A stretch of 64,000 nucleotides of DNA from Nodularia spumigena CCY9414 (lineage in GTDB: Bacteria > Cyanobacteriota > Cyanobacteriia > Cyanobacteriales > Nostocaceae). Position numbers and translations under genes: made by a program. Each line of letters opens with the position of its first letter. The stretch's first letter is position 1. The notes under the pieces are model-generated. The model was not told the origin of the DNA, made no database searches, and saw only the letters and a program-made list of their open reading frames with translations. This document shows positions 36,012 through 44,143 of the stretch, in pieces. The DNA is taken from the NCBI RefSeq assembly GCF_000340565.2, contig NZ_CP007203.1, forward strand, positions 1,209,964 to 1,273,963. Reading direction: 5' to 3'.

Positions 36012-37151
36012 GTGGTAAAACAGGACGAACTTCGCAACAAATTAAAACAAACCAGAATCCGCTTGGGTATGAGTCAGCAAGACTTGGCTAACTTGGCTAA
36101 TGTTACCCGACAAACTATTAGCGGTGTCGAGTCGGGACAATATGCACCATCCACTACTATAGCCCTACGGTTGGCAAAAGCCTTGGGTTGTCAAGTGGAA
36201 GATTTATTTTGGTTAGAGCAGGATTTACCAGAAATAGCAGCCACACCAGCCTATAATGTGCCATTAGGTCAGCGTCTGCGGCTGATTTTGGCTCAAGTGG
36301 GTAATCAATGGATTGCTCATCCTTTAATTGGGCAAAATGCTTTTCGTACAGAAATGATACCAGCTGATGGCGAAGGCGATCGCCTACCCGGTACAAAGAC
36401 AATGGTCGTCAAGTTACTAGATGACCCCGGAAATTTACATCAAACAGTCATTTTGGCAGGTTGTGCGCCGGCTTTATCCTTATGGGCGCGGGCTGCTGAA
36501 CGTTGGCATCCTAACCTCAGAGTACACTGGACATTAGATAACAGTATGACCGCATTGCATCGACTGCGCCGGGGAGAAGTTCACTTTGCAGGGATGCATC
36601 TATATGATCCCCACACTGGAGAATATAATACTCCCTTTGTGCGTTCAGTTCTCAAAGATACGGCGGTTGTATTAATTAACCTCGGCGTTTGGGAAGAGGG
36701 AATGCTCACTCAGCCAAATAACCCTCTAGGATTGAAAACTATTGCAGACTTAGCCCAAACAGGTGTCACCATTGTTAACCGTGAAACAGGTTCAGGGAGT
36801 CGCCAAGTATTAGAGCGATCGCTCCAAGATGCAAGTATACCATTTACCGCCGTCAAAGGATTTGAGCAAATTGTCAACGGACATTTAGAAGTCGCCCAAG
36901 CAGTCGCCACCGGCCGAGTTACATCTGGTATCAGCACAGCATCTGTAGCCACCGCCTTCGGCTTAGGATTCATCCCCTTACAACAATCACGATATGATTT
37001 AGCAGTTCTCAAATCATACTTAGATGAAGCTCCCGTACAAAAATTACTCGGCACATTAGGACATCGGCGCGTACTCTCACAGCTAGAAGCCATCGGCGGT
37101 TATAATACCAGTCAAACGGGGGAAGTAGTCGCCACAATTGAGCCTCAATAA
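36012..37151 (+). CDS. HTH-XRE regulator fused to a periplasmic-binding-like ligand domain
   Basis: 379 residues from GTG 36012. Residues 5-70 are an XRE helix-turn-helix (RIRLGMSQQDLANLANVTRQ then TISGVESGQYAPS). The rest is a PBP-like domain (LILAGCAPALSLWARAAERW, GEVHFAGMHLYDPHTGEYN, GVTIVNRETGSGSRQVLERS and VATGRVTSGISTASVATAFG), related to the molybdate/oxyanion-binding fold seen beside MoeA-like and ModE-like proteins. The molybdate genes lie 2-5 kb upstream. A role in sensing molybdate or another anion is plausible but not shown. No ATG start is available upstream in frame. Confidence 0.8.
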   Translation: MVKQDELRNKLKQTRIRLGMSQQDLANLANVTRQTISGVESGQYAPSTTIALRLAKALGCQVEDLFWLEQDLPEIAATPAYNVPLGQRLRLILAQVGNQWIAHPLIGQNAFRTEMIPADGEGDRLPGTKTMVVKLLDDPGNLHQTVILAGCAPALSLWARAAERWHPNLRVHWTLDNSMTALHRLRRGEVHFAGMHLYDPHTGEYNTPFVRSVLKDTAVVLINLGVWEEGMLTQPNNPLGLKTIADLAQTGVTIVNRETGSGSRQVLERSLQDASIPFTAVKGFEQIVNGHLEVAQAVATGRVTSGISTASVATAFGLGFIPLQQSRYDLAVLKSYLDEAPVQKLLGTLGHRRVLSQLEAIGGYNTSQTGEVVATIEPQ

Positions 37152-37224
37152 TTCGGAATTTCTCAGTAGGTAAGCACCGAAAAACCAAACTACATTACGA
37201 AAGGTAAACACGCCGGAAATCTTT

Positions 37225-37252
37225 ACCAATGACCAATGACAAAGGACAAATG
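37225..37252. repeat. Heptamer tandem repeat (ACCAATG units)
   Basis: ACCAATG-ACCAATG-ACAAAGG-ACAAATG: four 7-bp units in the spacer between the regulator and the HAD gene. Confidence 0.6.
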
Positions 37253-37297
37253 ACGACCCCCACCAGTTAACTTTATTTCCGCCCACTTACTTAATTT

Positions 37298-38005
37298 TTA
37301 ATTTTTAATGGGTTCTCCAAATAATTCTGGTAATAATTCCCTGGTTTCTTCCAGAGAGTCCAACACACGATAAGCCAAACGTCTAATTTCCGCAGATGGC
37401 TGTTCGATATCAGGAACCATAATCGGACACATCCCCGCCTGAAAAGCAGCTTCCACCCCCACAAATGAATCTTCAAAAACCACACACTGCACAGGCTCAA
37501 CATTCAGCCTGCGACTAACTTCCAGAAAAATATCTGGTGCTGGTTTGCCCTCAGCAACATCTGCACTCGTCACAATTGTGGTAAAGTATTGATTAATACC
37601 AGCATTTTTTAACCGTCGCATCGCTCTAGTGTGAGCCGTCCCCGTAGCTAATGCAATCACCACACCCAAGTCACTAAGTGTATAAAGCAAATCTAACACC
37701 CCTGGCTTCATTGGTAAACCTTCTCGCAATTCTCGCTCATCACCAATTTCGATGCGTTGGACTGTCACAGACTCAAAAGGTAGACTGTCCCCGTAGATTT
37801 TCTTGAGTAATTTTTCCCGCCATGTCAAATCTCGCCCGACAAACTGCATATATAAATCGTCGTTCATGATATAGCCATGATCTTTGAGAGCCTGTTTCCA
37901 AGCCCATCGCGCAATACTTTCCGTATCAAAAAGTAGACCATCCATATCAAAAATTACGGCTCGGTAACTTGATAACACATTCAACGCCTTGATGTTTGTT
38001 AACAT
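37298..38005 (-). CDS. HAD-superfamily phosphatase / beta-phosphoglucomutase-like
   Basis: 235 residues. The nucleophile motif is AVIFDMDGLLFDTE, followed by a helical cap, then LATGTAHTRAMRRLKN (motif II), GKPAPDIFLEVSRRL (motif III lysine) and CVVFEDSFVGVEAAFQAGM (motif IV). This matches the HAD subfamily IA, which includes phosphoglycolate phosphatase, beta-phosphoglucomutase and sugar phosphatases. The substrate cannot be assigned. It is a single gene. Confidence 0.85.
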   Translation of the reverse strand: MLTNIKALNVLSSYRAVIFDMDGLLFDTESIARWAWKQALKDHGYIMNDDLYMQFVGRDLTWREKLLKKIYGDSLPFESVTVQRIEIGDERELREGLPMKPGVLDLLYTLSDLGVVIALATGTAHTRAMRRLKNAGINQYFTTIVTSADVAEGKPAPDIFLEVSRRLNVEPVQCVVFEDSFVGVEAAFQAGMCPIMVPDIEQPSAEIRRLAYRVLDSLEETRELLPELFGEPIKN

Positions 38006-38683
38006 TTAACTATTTAACTATGTTTCTACCGACGAATAAACAGGGTTTATGCTTAAGGTAAAAATAAAATATAAAAAATATTCTCAAATTGCTGTGCGTC
38101 AAGGATTTTGTTGATATACTTGTTATATAATTCAAGAACAAAGACTTTTTTCAGTCTCTTGTCTAAATTTTTGCCTGATCATAGCTGGTCAACAGTATAA
38201 GGTATTTTGTATACCTTAATACAATTTATCCTAGAAAGCAAAACTAAAAATGCAGATGAGTTTGCTCTTTGCAATTGCAGTTTTGTTGTTATTTAGCAAA
38301 ACTAGAAAATAGCAGGCTAAGGGTCTTAGATATAATCTAGCCTAGCCAAGAATTTACGGGAACCTCTTGGGCTTTATTTAAGTCCCATTATTGCAGTATA
38401 TGTCGTTTAGACATGACTCAATATATATTGAGTCTACTTAAGCTATTAGTCAGAAAATTTATTTCTAGGCGGTTTCAATAGCTGTATTAGTTGATCTGAA
38501 AAGAGATATCATAACAATCTCTTGATATTGATATTTGCGTAATTTCAGCAATAATGCCTGATTAATGGCGTTGATCAACCAGGAATGTAATTTCCTAAAA
38601 ATACTTTTTAACTAAATTTGTCAAGCAGCAAAAATTAGTTAAATCTATACACACTATTCGTTCATTTGATTGGAGGACTTTTA

Positions 38684-38806
38684 ATGATTTTACACTACCT
38701 TAATATGACATCGATATTAGTTAAAAATGCTAGTTTATTAGTTTGGATGTCACCTTTTATGACAGGATTGATTGAATCCTTCCAGACAATATACAATAGT
38801 TTATGA
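38684..38806 (+). CDS. Possible 40-residue small protein
   Basis: An ATG at 38684 is preceded by GGAGGA (38672-38677) six bases upstream, one of the best ribosome binding sites in the window. It opens a 40-codon frame (MILHYLNMTSILVKNASLLV ... SFQTIYNSL) ending at TGA 38804-38806. The product is hydrophobic in the middle and could be a small membrane protein. No homolog is recognised. A long upstream leader and no other gene within 600 bp make it a reasonable candidate for a real small gene. Confidence 0.4.
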   Translation: MILHYLNMTSILVKNASLLVWMSPFMTGLIESFQTIYNSL

Positions 38807-38861
38807 AACAGAGGCTCAGAGGATGTTTTAAAAGTCTTATTGTCGGTAGCAAAACATTCTA

Positions 38862-38938
38862 GATCCCCCTAAATCCCCCTTGAGAAGGGGGACTTTGATC
38901 ACTGTTCCCCCCTTTTTAAGGCAGGGCTAGGGGGGATC
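38862..38938. repeat. 77-bp palindromic repeat (GATCCCCCTAAATCCCCC family)
   Basis: GATCCCCCTAAATCCCCCTT and AAGGCAGGGCTAGGGGGGAT form a long imperfect hairpin around an inner CCCCCTTGAGAAGGGGG stem. This family is very common in cyanobacterial spacers. Confidence 0.8.
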
Positions 38939-38983
38939 ATTAAGTGCCTAAAATCACAGCCAGACACTTTTAAAAAAAGCTCT

Positions 38984-39015
38984 CAGATCCCGGACTTCTT
39001 TAAGTCGGGGATCTG
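38984..39015 (-). terminator. Terminator of glgX
   Basis: CAGATCCCGGACTT/AAGTCGGGGATCTG form a 14-bp stem with one mismatch and a four-base loop. Reading in the glgX direction it is followed closely by GCTTTTTTTA, an intrinsic terminator signature. Confidence 0.75.
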
Positions 39016-39044
39016 TTGGGACTATATTACAAATTTATTACAAA

Positions 39045-41195
39045 TTACTCTTCATTCTCAAATAAAGCTCTACCCAAACGCTGTAAAACCACAAGCGATC
39101 GCCCTGCCACAGAAATTGGTTTATCATCGATGTAACGTTTACCACGTTGTACAAAGCGTGGCTTAGTTGTATCAATAATAGTCAGCCATTCCCAGTTCTG
39201 TAACCCTTTGGGAATCACAAACTCCAACATTTCATGGTGAGCATTAAAAAACCACAAAAAGGAATCATCCATAATTCGTTCCCCCCGTGGCCCAGGAGTC
39301 GCTATTTCTTCACCATTCATAAAGATACCAATAGCCTTAGTAAAACCTTCATTCCACTGTTGTTCAGTCATCTGCTGACCATCGGGATTGAACCAACCAA
39401 TATCATGTACCCCAGAACCGTGGATAGCTCTACCTTGGAACCACTTGCGTCTGCGAAAAACTGGATGCTTGCGGCGAAAATCAATCAGCTGACGGGTAAA
39501 ATCTAACAGCGCTTCATTTTCTTCTGGTAAATCCCAATCTAACCAGGAAACTTCATTATCTTGGCAATAAGCGTTATTGTTCCCGCCTTGACTCCGCCCC
39601 ATTTCATCACCCATCACCAGCATCGGGACACCTTGGGAAAGCAGTAAAGTTGCGAGAAAGTTTCGCCGTTGCTGCTTCCGTAACTTGCTGATTACCGGGT
39701 CATTCGTTTCTCCTTCTACGCCACAATTCCAAGAGCGATTATGATTTTCCCCATCCCGACAGTCTTCCCCATTCGCCTCATTGTGCTTCTGGTTGTAACT
39801 AACTAAATCATTGAGAGTAAAACCATCGTGGGCTGTGATAAAGTTAATACTAGCGCTCGGATTGCGTCCGTTTAACTGATACAGGTCAGAACTACCCGTA
39901 AACCGATAAGCAAACTCTGCCAAACTACTATCTTCACCTCGCCAGAAGTCCCGCACAGTATCCCTATATCTACCATTCCATTCCGACCACAGCAAAGGAA
40001 ATTCCCCCACTTGATAGCCACCTTCCCCTACATCCCAAGGTTCTGCAATCAATTTCACATCAGCTAAAACCGGGTCTTGGTGAATAATATCAAAGAAAGC
40101 AGCCAGCCTGTCAACTGCGAAAAGTTCCCGCGCCAAAGCCGAAGCCAAGTCAAACCGGAAACCATCAACGTGCATTTCCAGCACCCAGTAACGCAGACTA
40201 TCCATAATCAGTTTCAGCACCTGCGGATGGCGCACATTCAAAGAATTACCGCAACCGGTGAAGTCCATATAATAACGAGCGTTACCATCTACTAGGCGAT
40301 AATAAGAGGTATTATCTATCCCTCGCAGAGATAAAGTCGGCCCTAAATTATTACCTTCCCCAGTGTGGTTGTAAACTACATCTAAAATCACCTCCATTCC
40401 GGCTTTGTGTAGTGCCTTCACCATCTCCTTAAACTCTTTTACCTGCTCGCCATGACCAGAATTAGCACTATAACCGTGGTAAGGAGCTAGATAGCAGATA
40501 GAGTCATAACCCCAGTAATTTCTCAGCCCTGTATCGACTAAATGTCGGGGATATGCGAGATAATGATGCACAGGCATCAATTCCACAGCTGTCACACCCA
40601 AAGACTGGAGATGGGAAATACTGGCGAGATGAGCTAGTCCAGCATAGGTTCCTCGGAGTTTGGCGGGAATTGCTGGGTGCAGCTTGGTAAAACCTTTGAC
40701 GTGGGTTTCATAAATTACCGTTTCGTGCCAAGGTGTTTGCAGCAGTTCATCTCCTTCCCAATCAAAGGACTCATCCACCACCACCGCTTTTGGTACGAGG
40801 TGCGCGTCATCCAGTTCCGAAAATCCCAAATCTGCTTGAGGATCATCCCAGGGATAGCCAAACATTTCTTCCCCAAAACCGATTTCGCCGTCAAGTGCTT
40901 TGGCGTAGGGGTCTATCAGCAGCTTGTTGGGGTTAAAGCGATGCCCTTCCTGGGGGTTAAAGGGACCGTGTACCCTAAATCCGTATCGCTGACCAGGGAC
41001 GATAGAGGGGACGTAGCAATGCCAAGTAAAATTACTAATTTCTGTGAGAGTTAGTCTAGTTTCTCTGTCTTGCTGGTCAAACAGGCACAATTCAACCCCT
41101 GTGGCGTTTTCTGAAAATAGAGCAAAGTTAGTGCCTTTACCATCCCAAGTTGCTCCTAAAGGATAGGGTTTACCAGGCCAGAGAGAGAGATACAT
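39045..41195 (-). CDS. glgX: Glycogen debranching enzyme GlgX (GH13 isoamylase type)
   Basis: Hydrolyses alpha-1,6 branch points of glycogen, mainly of short outer chains, in the cytosol. The 716-residue protein has an N-terminal carbohydrate-binding domain ([20 protein letters not shown]), then the GH13 barrel with VYNHTGEG (region I), [11 protein letters not shown] (nucleophile Asp), LIAEPWDVG (acid Glu) and [20 protein letters not shown] (stabilising Asp). Length and motifs are complete. A terminator lies 30-60 bp downstream. It is not linked to other glycogen genes here. Confidence 0.95.
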   Translation of the reverse strand: MYLSLWPGKPYPLGATWDGKGTNFALFSENATGVELCLFDQQDRETRLTLTEISNFTWHCYVPSIVPGQRYGFRVHGPFNPQEGHRFNPNKLLIDPYAKALDGEIGFGEEMFGYPWDDPQADLGFSELDDAHLVPKAVVVDESFDWEGDELLQTPWHETVIYETHVKGFTKLHPAIPAKLRGTYAGLAHLASISHLQSLGVTAVELMPVHHYLAYPRHLVDTGLRNYWGYDSICYLAPYHGYSANSGHGEQVKEFKEMVKALHKAGMEVILDVVYNHTGEGNNLGPTLSLRGIDNTSYYRLVDGNARYYMDFTGCGNSLNVRHPQVLKLIMDSLRYWVLEMHVDGFRFDLASALARELFAVDRLAAFFDIIHQDPVLADVKLIAEPWDVGEGGYQVGEFPLLWSEWNGRYRDTVRDFWRGEDSSLAEFAYRFTGSSDLYQLNGRNPSASINFITAHDGFTLNDLVSYNQKHNEANGEDCRDGENHNRSWNCGVEGETNDPVISKLRKQQRRNFLATLLLSQGVPMLVMGDEMGRSQGGNNNAYCQDNEVSWLDWDLPEENEALLDFTRQLIDFRRKHPVFRRRKWFQGRAIHGSGVHDIGWFNPDGQQMTEQQWNEGFTKAIGIFMNGEEIATPGPRGERIMDDSFLWFFNAHHEMLEFVIPKGLQNWEWLTIIDTTKPRFVQRGKRYIDDKPISVAGRSLVVLQRLGRALFENEE

Positions 41196-41471
41196 ATCGT
41201 CAATTTTTCCTTATGGAATCAATACACCTACTTCAGTATTAGAATAAGTCCGGAACTATTGCAAACACCGATAGCCTCCAATCTCCTAATTATTCCATTC
41301 GTCGCGGATATTTCTTTGGTTAACTTTAAATTAGGAAACCTGATTTTATTTTAAATCATAAAACTAATCTAAATAAACTCGTAAACAGGTTTTTACGTAA
41401 CAAGGTTTACGGTATTTAGACCCATTAATCCCCTATGAGTATATCAAGTCGTAATAGATCATATTTAGGCG

Positions 41472-41660
41472 ATGATTTTGAATAAGGATTTGTTAGCTTT
41501 TATAGCTAGTATATTTTTTAGTGTTTTCATGATAATTTTAATTAAAAGCCTGAATTTGCCTACCTTTGTTACTTTGAGTATTGCTATTTATACAAGTTAC
41601 ACTTTAATGTTTTTTGTAACATTACATAATTATCTTTCTAAATACAAAAAAATTAAATAA
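41472..41660 (+). CDS. Small two-helix membrane protein, unknown
   Basis: 62 residues: hydrophobic helices at about 8-25 and 30-52, and a basic tail (LSKYKKIK). An AGG lies five bases upstream of the ATG at 41472. No family is recognised. Codon composition is AT-rich like the surrounding spacer, so a chance frame is possible, but two clean membrane segments with a positive C-terminus favour a real product. Confidence 0.4.
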   Translation: MILNKDLLAFIASIFFSVFMIILIKSLNLPTFVTLSIAIYTSYTLMFFVTLHNYLSKYKKIK

Positions 41661-41694
41661 ACTTGTTCCCCCTCCTGACTATATTTGTGGGTCA

Positions 41695-41722
41695 ATCCAA
41701 AATCCAAAATCTAAAATCCAAA
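41695..41722. repeat. Heptamer tandem repeat (ATCCAAA units)
   Basis: Four 7-bp units (ATCCAAA-ATCCAAA-ATCTAAA-ATCCAAA) end 11 bases before the alpha/beta hydrolase start codon. Confidence 0.7.
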
Positions 41723-41733
41723 ATTGTATAACG

Positions 41734-42570
41734 ATGCCTTTACGTCAAACATTATCGAAATCTGATATTCAACTTTCTTATTTAGAGTGGAACCAAGGTG
41801 AAGAACCTTTACTGCTGTTACACGGTTTAGCTGATAACGCCTTCGTTTGGTCTGGTTTGGGAGATGACCTAGCGGCAGAATATCACATAGTTGCGCCGGA
41901 TATGCGTGGTCATGGCCAAAGCAGTAAGCCAGAAGATGATTATACCTTTGATAGTGCGATCGCTGACCTGGAAACCCTGATGGATCATCTGGGATGGTCT
42001 TCTGCTCACGTTGTTAGTCACTCTTGGACGGGGAAACTAGCCGCTATCTGGGCGAGAAAAAATCCCGCACGTTTACGCAGTATGATTCTAGTTGACCCGA
42101 TTTTTATCTGGAAAATGCCGAGTTTATTACGGTTAACTTTTCCTCTGTTATACCGTTACTTATCTTTTCTCAAAGGTATGGGTCCCTTTGCTAGTTACGC
42201 AGAAGCCGAAGCACAAGCGCGTCAGTTAAAGCAATATCAGGACTGGACTAGCTTACAACAGCAAGTATTTCAAGCCGGAATTGAACAAAAACCCGATGGG
42301 AGTTGGGGTAGTAAATTTACTATAGCAGCGCGCGATCGCATTTTTGAAGACGTGATGTGTGTACCCGGTTTTATTGAACCTGTGGATACACCGGCGCTAT
42401 TCGTACAACCAGAAAAAGGGCTAAACCGTCAAAATTGGCAAATCAAACCTTACAAAACCCACCTAAAAAATTTCCGTCTGTGTCAAGTTCCGGGAAATCA
42501 TTGGCCATTTTTGACTGAACCTGAAGCATTTAACCGGACTGTAGCCGCATTTTTAGCAGAATTTAAGTAA
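41734..42570 (+). CDS. Alpha/beta hydrolase
   Basis: 278 residues. LLLLHGLADNAFVWSGLG carries the oxyanion-hole HG; VAPDMRGHGQSSKP is the typical loop after strand 4; the nucleophile elbow is HVVSHSWTGKLAAIW, where Ser sits in S-H-S-W-T instead of the usual G-x-S-x-G; a catalytic His is in VPGNHWPFL near the C-terminus. The substrate cannot be assigned. A 91-bp MITE-like element starts two bases after the stop codon. Confidence 0.85.
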   Translation: MPLRQTLSKSDIQLSYLEWNQGEEPLLLLHGLADNAFVWSGLGDDLAAEYHIVAPDMRGHGQSSKPEDDYTFDSAIADLETLMDHLGWSSAHVVSHSWTGKLAAIWARKNPARLRSMILVDPIFIWKMPSLLRLTFPLLYRYLSFLKGMGPFASYAEAEAQARQLKQYQDWTSLQQQVFQAGIEQKPDGSWGSKFTIAARDRIFEDVMCVPGFIEPVDTPALFVQPEKGLNRQNWQIKPYKTHLKNFRLCQVPGNHWPFLTEPEAFNRTVAAFLAEFK

Positions 42571-42571
42571 T

Positions 42572-42662
42572 AGGACTTACGCAAGAACTCTCTGAAACCT
42601 TCTTAACTTCGTGTCCTTCGTGTCCTTCGTGGTTCGTTTTTCCATAATTTTGCGTAAGTCCT
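42572..42662. mobile_element. 91-bp MITE-like element, copy 1
   Basis: Perfect 13-bp terminal inverted repeats AGGACTTACGCAA/TTGCGTAAGTCCT bound a 91-bp unit with a core of three TTCGTGTCC/TTCGTGG-type 9-mers. The copy at 63902-63992 has the same length, the same termini and about ten differences, in the opposite orientation. No obvious target duplication is seen. Confidence 0.8.
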
Positions 42663-42697
42663 GAATAAAACAAGTCTGACTTTGACTGAATTTGATC

Positions 42698-43906
42698 ATG
42701 AGCCTTTGTATTAATCCAGCTTGTCCTCAACCTTACCACCCAGATAATCAAGACCGTTTTTGTAAAAGTTGTGGTTCACCCTTGGAACTATTAGGACGCT
42801 ATCGGGTGATAAATTTGTTGAGTGACAAAAATGGTTTTAGCAAAGTCTATGCAGCTGATGAACAAAACACACCAAAAATCCTCAAGGTACTCAATCAAGA
42901 GCTATCAAATGACGCTCAAGCCGTGGAATTATTTTGCCAAGAAGCATCAATTTCAGCACATCTGAATCATCCAGATATTCCCAAATTTGAGGATTATTTT
43001 CAGTATCAAACCAGAAATGGTTTAGTGATGCACTGCATTGTGATGGGAAAAATTGACCAGCCGCACTTGGATGGGTGGTTACAGCAGCAAAATCGTTTGA
43101 TTTCCCCAAGAGAAGCTGTAGACTGGTTAAAACGATTCATACCCGCAAATGTGGTGAACAGTTCTCCAAATAATGTAACTTGGCTCAACTCAGCTAAGAA
43201 TTCCGAAAAAGTACCACTAACAGCCCTATTCACAGCTTTGTTAGTTTCTTTAGGTTTACTCGGTTTGACAGCTTTCGCAACACTTTCACAGAAGTTTACT
43301 ACTTTGGGAACATCAACGAAATCACCTCAAAGAAAAGGTACGATTGATTACTTTCCTTATCAGGAGGGAAGGGATAGTCAAGGTAAAATCGCCAAGTTTA
43401 ATATCGCTGTTTTATCAGTTGAATATAAATGGCTGACTGGGAGTAATTTTCAAATTGAATATAATGATCAAATTATTAGTCTTGATGTTTTAAAATTGAA
43501 ACTAGAACAACAAGGGATTCAGCAAATAATGGCAGAACCTAATGAAATTATTTCTGTAGGTATGGCTGCTTGTGGGGAAAATTCAGGAGTTCAAGAACGC
43601 AAAGCTTTAGAACGCGCTCAAGAAGTACAACGTTTAGCCAAAAGTTTATTTAGGAATACACCCAGTGTTCAAGGCTATCGCTTATTAAATTTTGGTCAAT
43701 TTCAAGGAAATAATTGTCAGCAAAATCAGGATTTAACTGCATACCAAAAAAGTGTCATTATTATTGGTGTTAAACAAGAAGCACCAGGTGTAATTATCGA
43801 TGAAGCTTTACGGGATAGATTAGAAAATAAACCCTTTGCTGATTTTAAGTTACAAGATTATTCTTTGGGATCAGTGCAAGATTTTATCACTATACCTAGT
43901 GAGTAA
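42698..43906 (+). CDS. Serine/threonine-kinase-like protein lacking the catalytic lobe
   Basis: 402 residues from ATG 42698 (six bases after a TTG that keeps the frame open). It begins with the four-cysteine ribbon CINPACPQPYHPDNQDRFCKSC typical of cyanobacterial kinases of the SpkB kind, then a kinase N-lobe: LLGRYRVINLLSDKNGFSKVYAADE, a candidate lysine in ILKVL and a helix-C glutamate in CQEASI. After WLQQQNRLISPREAVDWLKR the HRD and DFG motifs and the whole C-lobe are missing. The sequence jumps to a membrane segment (LTALFTALLVSLGLLGLTAF) and a 200-residue C-terminal domain. The frame is intact, so an internal deletion produced a pseudokinase or sensor. Confidence 0.7.
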   Translation: MSLCINPACPQPYHPDNQDRFCKSCGSPLELLGRYRVINLLSDKNGFSKVYAADEQNTPKILKVLNQELSNDAQAVELFCQEASISAHLNHPDIPKFEDYFQYQTRNGLVMHCIVMGKIDQPHLDGWLQQQNRLISPREAVDWLKRFIPANVVNSSPNNVTWLNSAKNSEKVPLTALFTALLVSLGLLGLTAFATLSQKFTTLGTSTKSPQRKGTIDYFPYQEGRDSQGKIAKFNIAVLSVEYKWLTGSNFQIEYNDQIISLDVLKLKLEQQGIQQIMAEPNEIISVGMAACGENSGVQERKALERAQEVQRLAKSLFRNTPSVQGYRLLNFGQFQGNNCQQNQDLTAYQKSVIIIGVKQEAPGVIIDEALRDRLENKPFADFKLQDYSLGSVQDFITIPSE

Positions 43907-43908
43907 AT

Positions 43909-43945
43909 CAGTTAACAGTTAACAGTTAACAGTTATCAGTTATCA
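43909..43945. repeat. Heptamer tandem repeat (CAGTTAA units)
   Basis: Five 7-bp units (three CAGTTAA, two CAGTTAT) start three bases after the stop codon of the kinase-like gene. The first 36 bases from GAGTAAAT on are identical to the array at the end of the UPF0104 gene (62587-62622). Confidence 0.8.
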
Positions 43946-44143
43946 CAACCTGCCTTCTTAACTGATAAATAGCTACCAAAAACATGGGGTTAGAGCCTCG
44001 CCACTTCGACAGGCTCAGTGCATCGCCTTCTAGGGCGACTTTATTCTAAAAACCATAACACCGATTATTATATCTGCTAAAATAAGTCAGGAGGTGATTG
44101 AGTGTTTAACCTGACTTACGAGATGCCTTTAGGCACAGGAGTG

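Larger units (their letters stand above)
38006..39044. other. 1-kb intergenic region with small ORF and several hairpins
   Basis: Between the HAD gene and the 3' end of glgX. It holds a hairpin TAAGGTAT/ATACCTTA (38198-38218), a 20-codon hydrophobic frame from 38250 without a clear ribosome binding site, a 40-codon frame with a strong one (38684-38806), a palindromic repeat (38862-38938) and the glgX terminator. Confidence 0.5.

Noticed and set aside
38250-38312. 20-codon hydrophobic frame (MQMSLLFAIAVLLLFSKTRK)
   Set aside because: No clear ribosome binding site and no match to known small photosystem or cytochrome subunits; too short to support alone.
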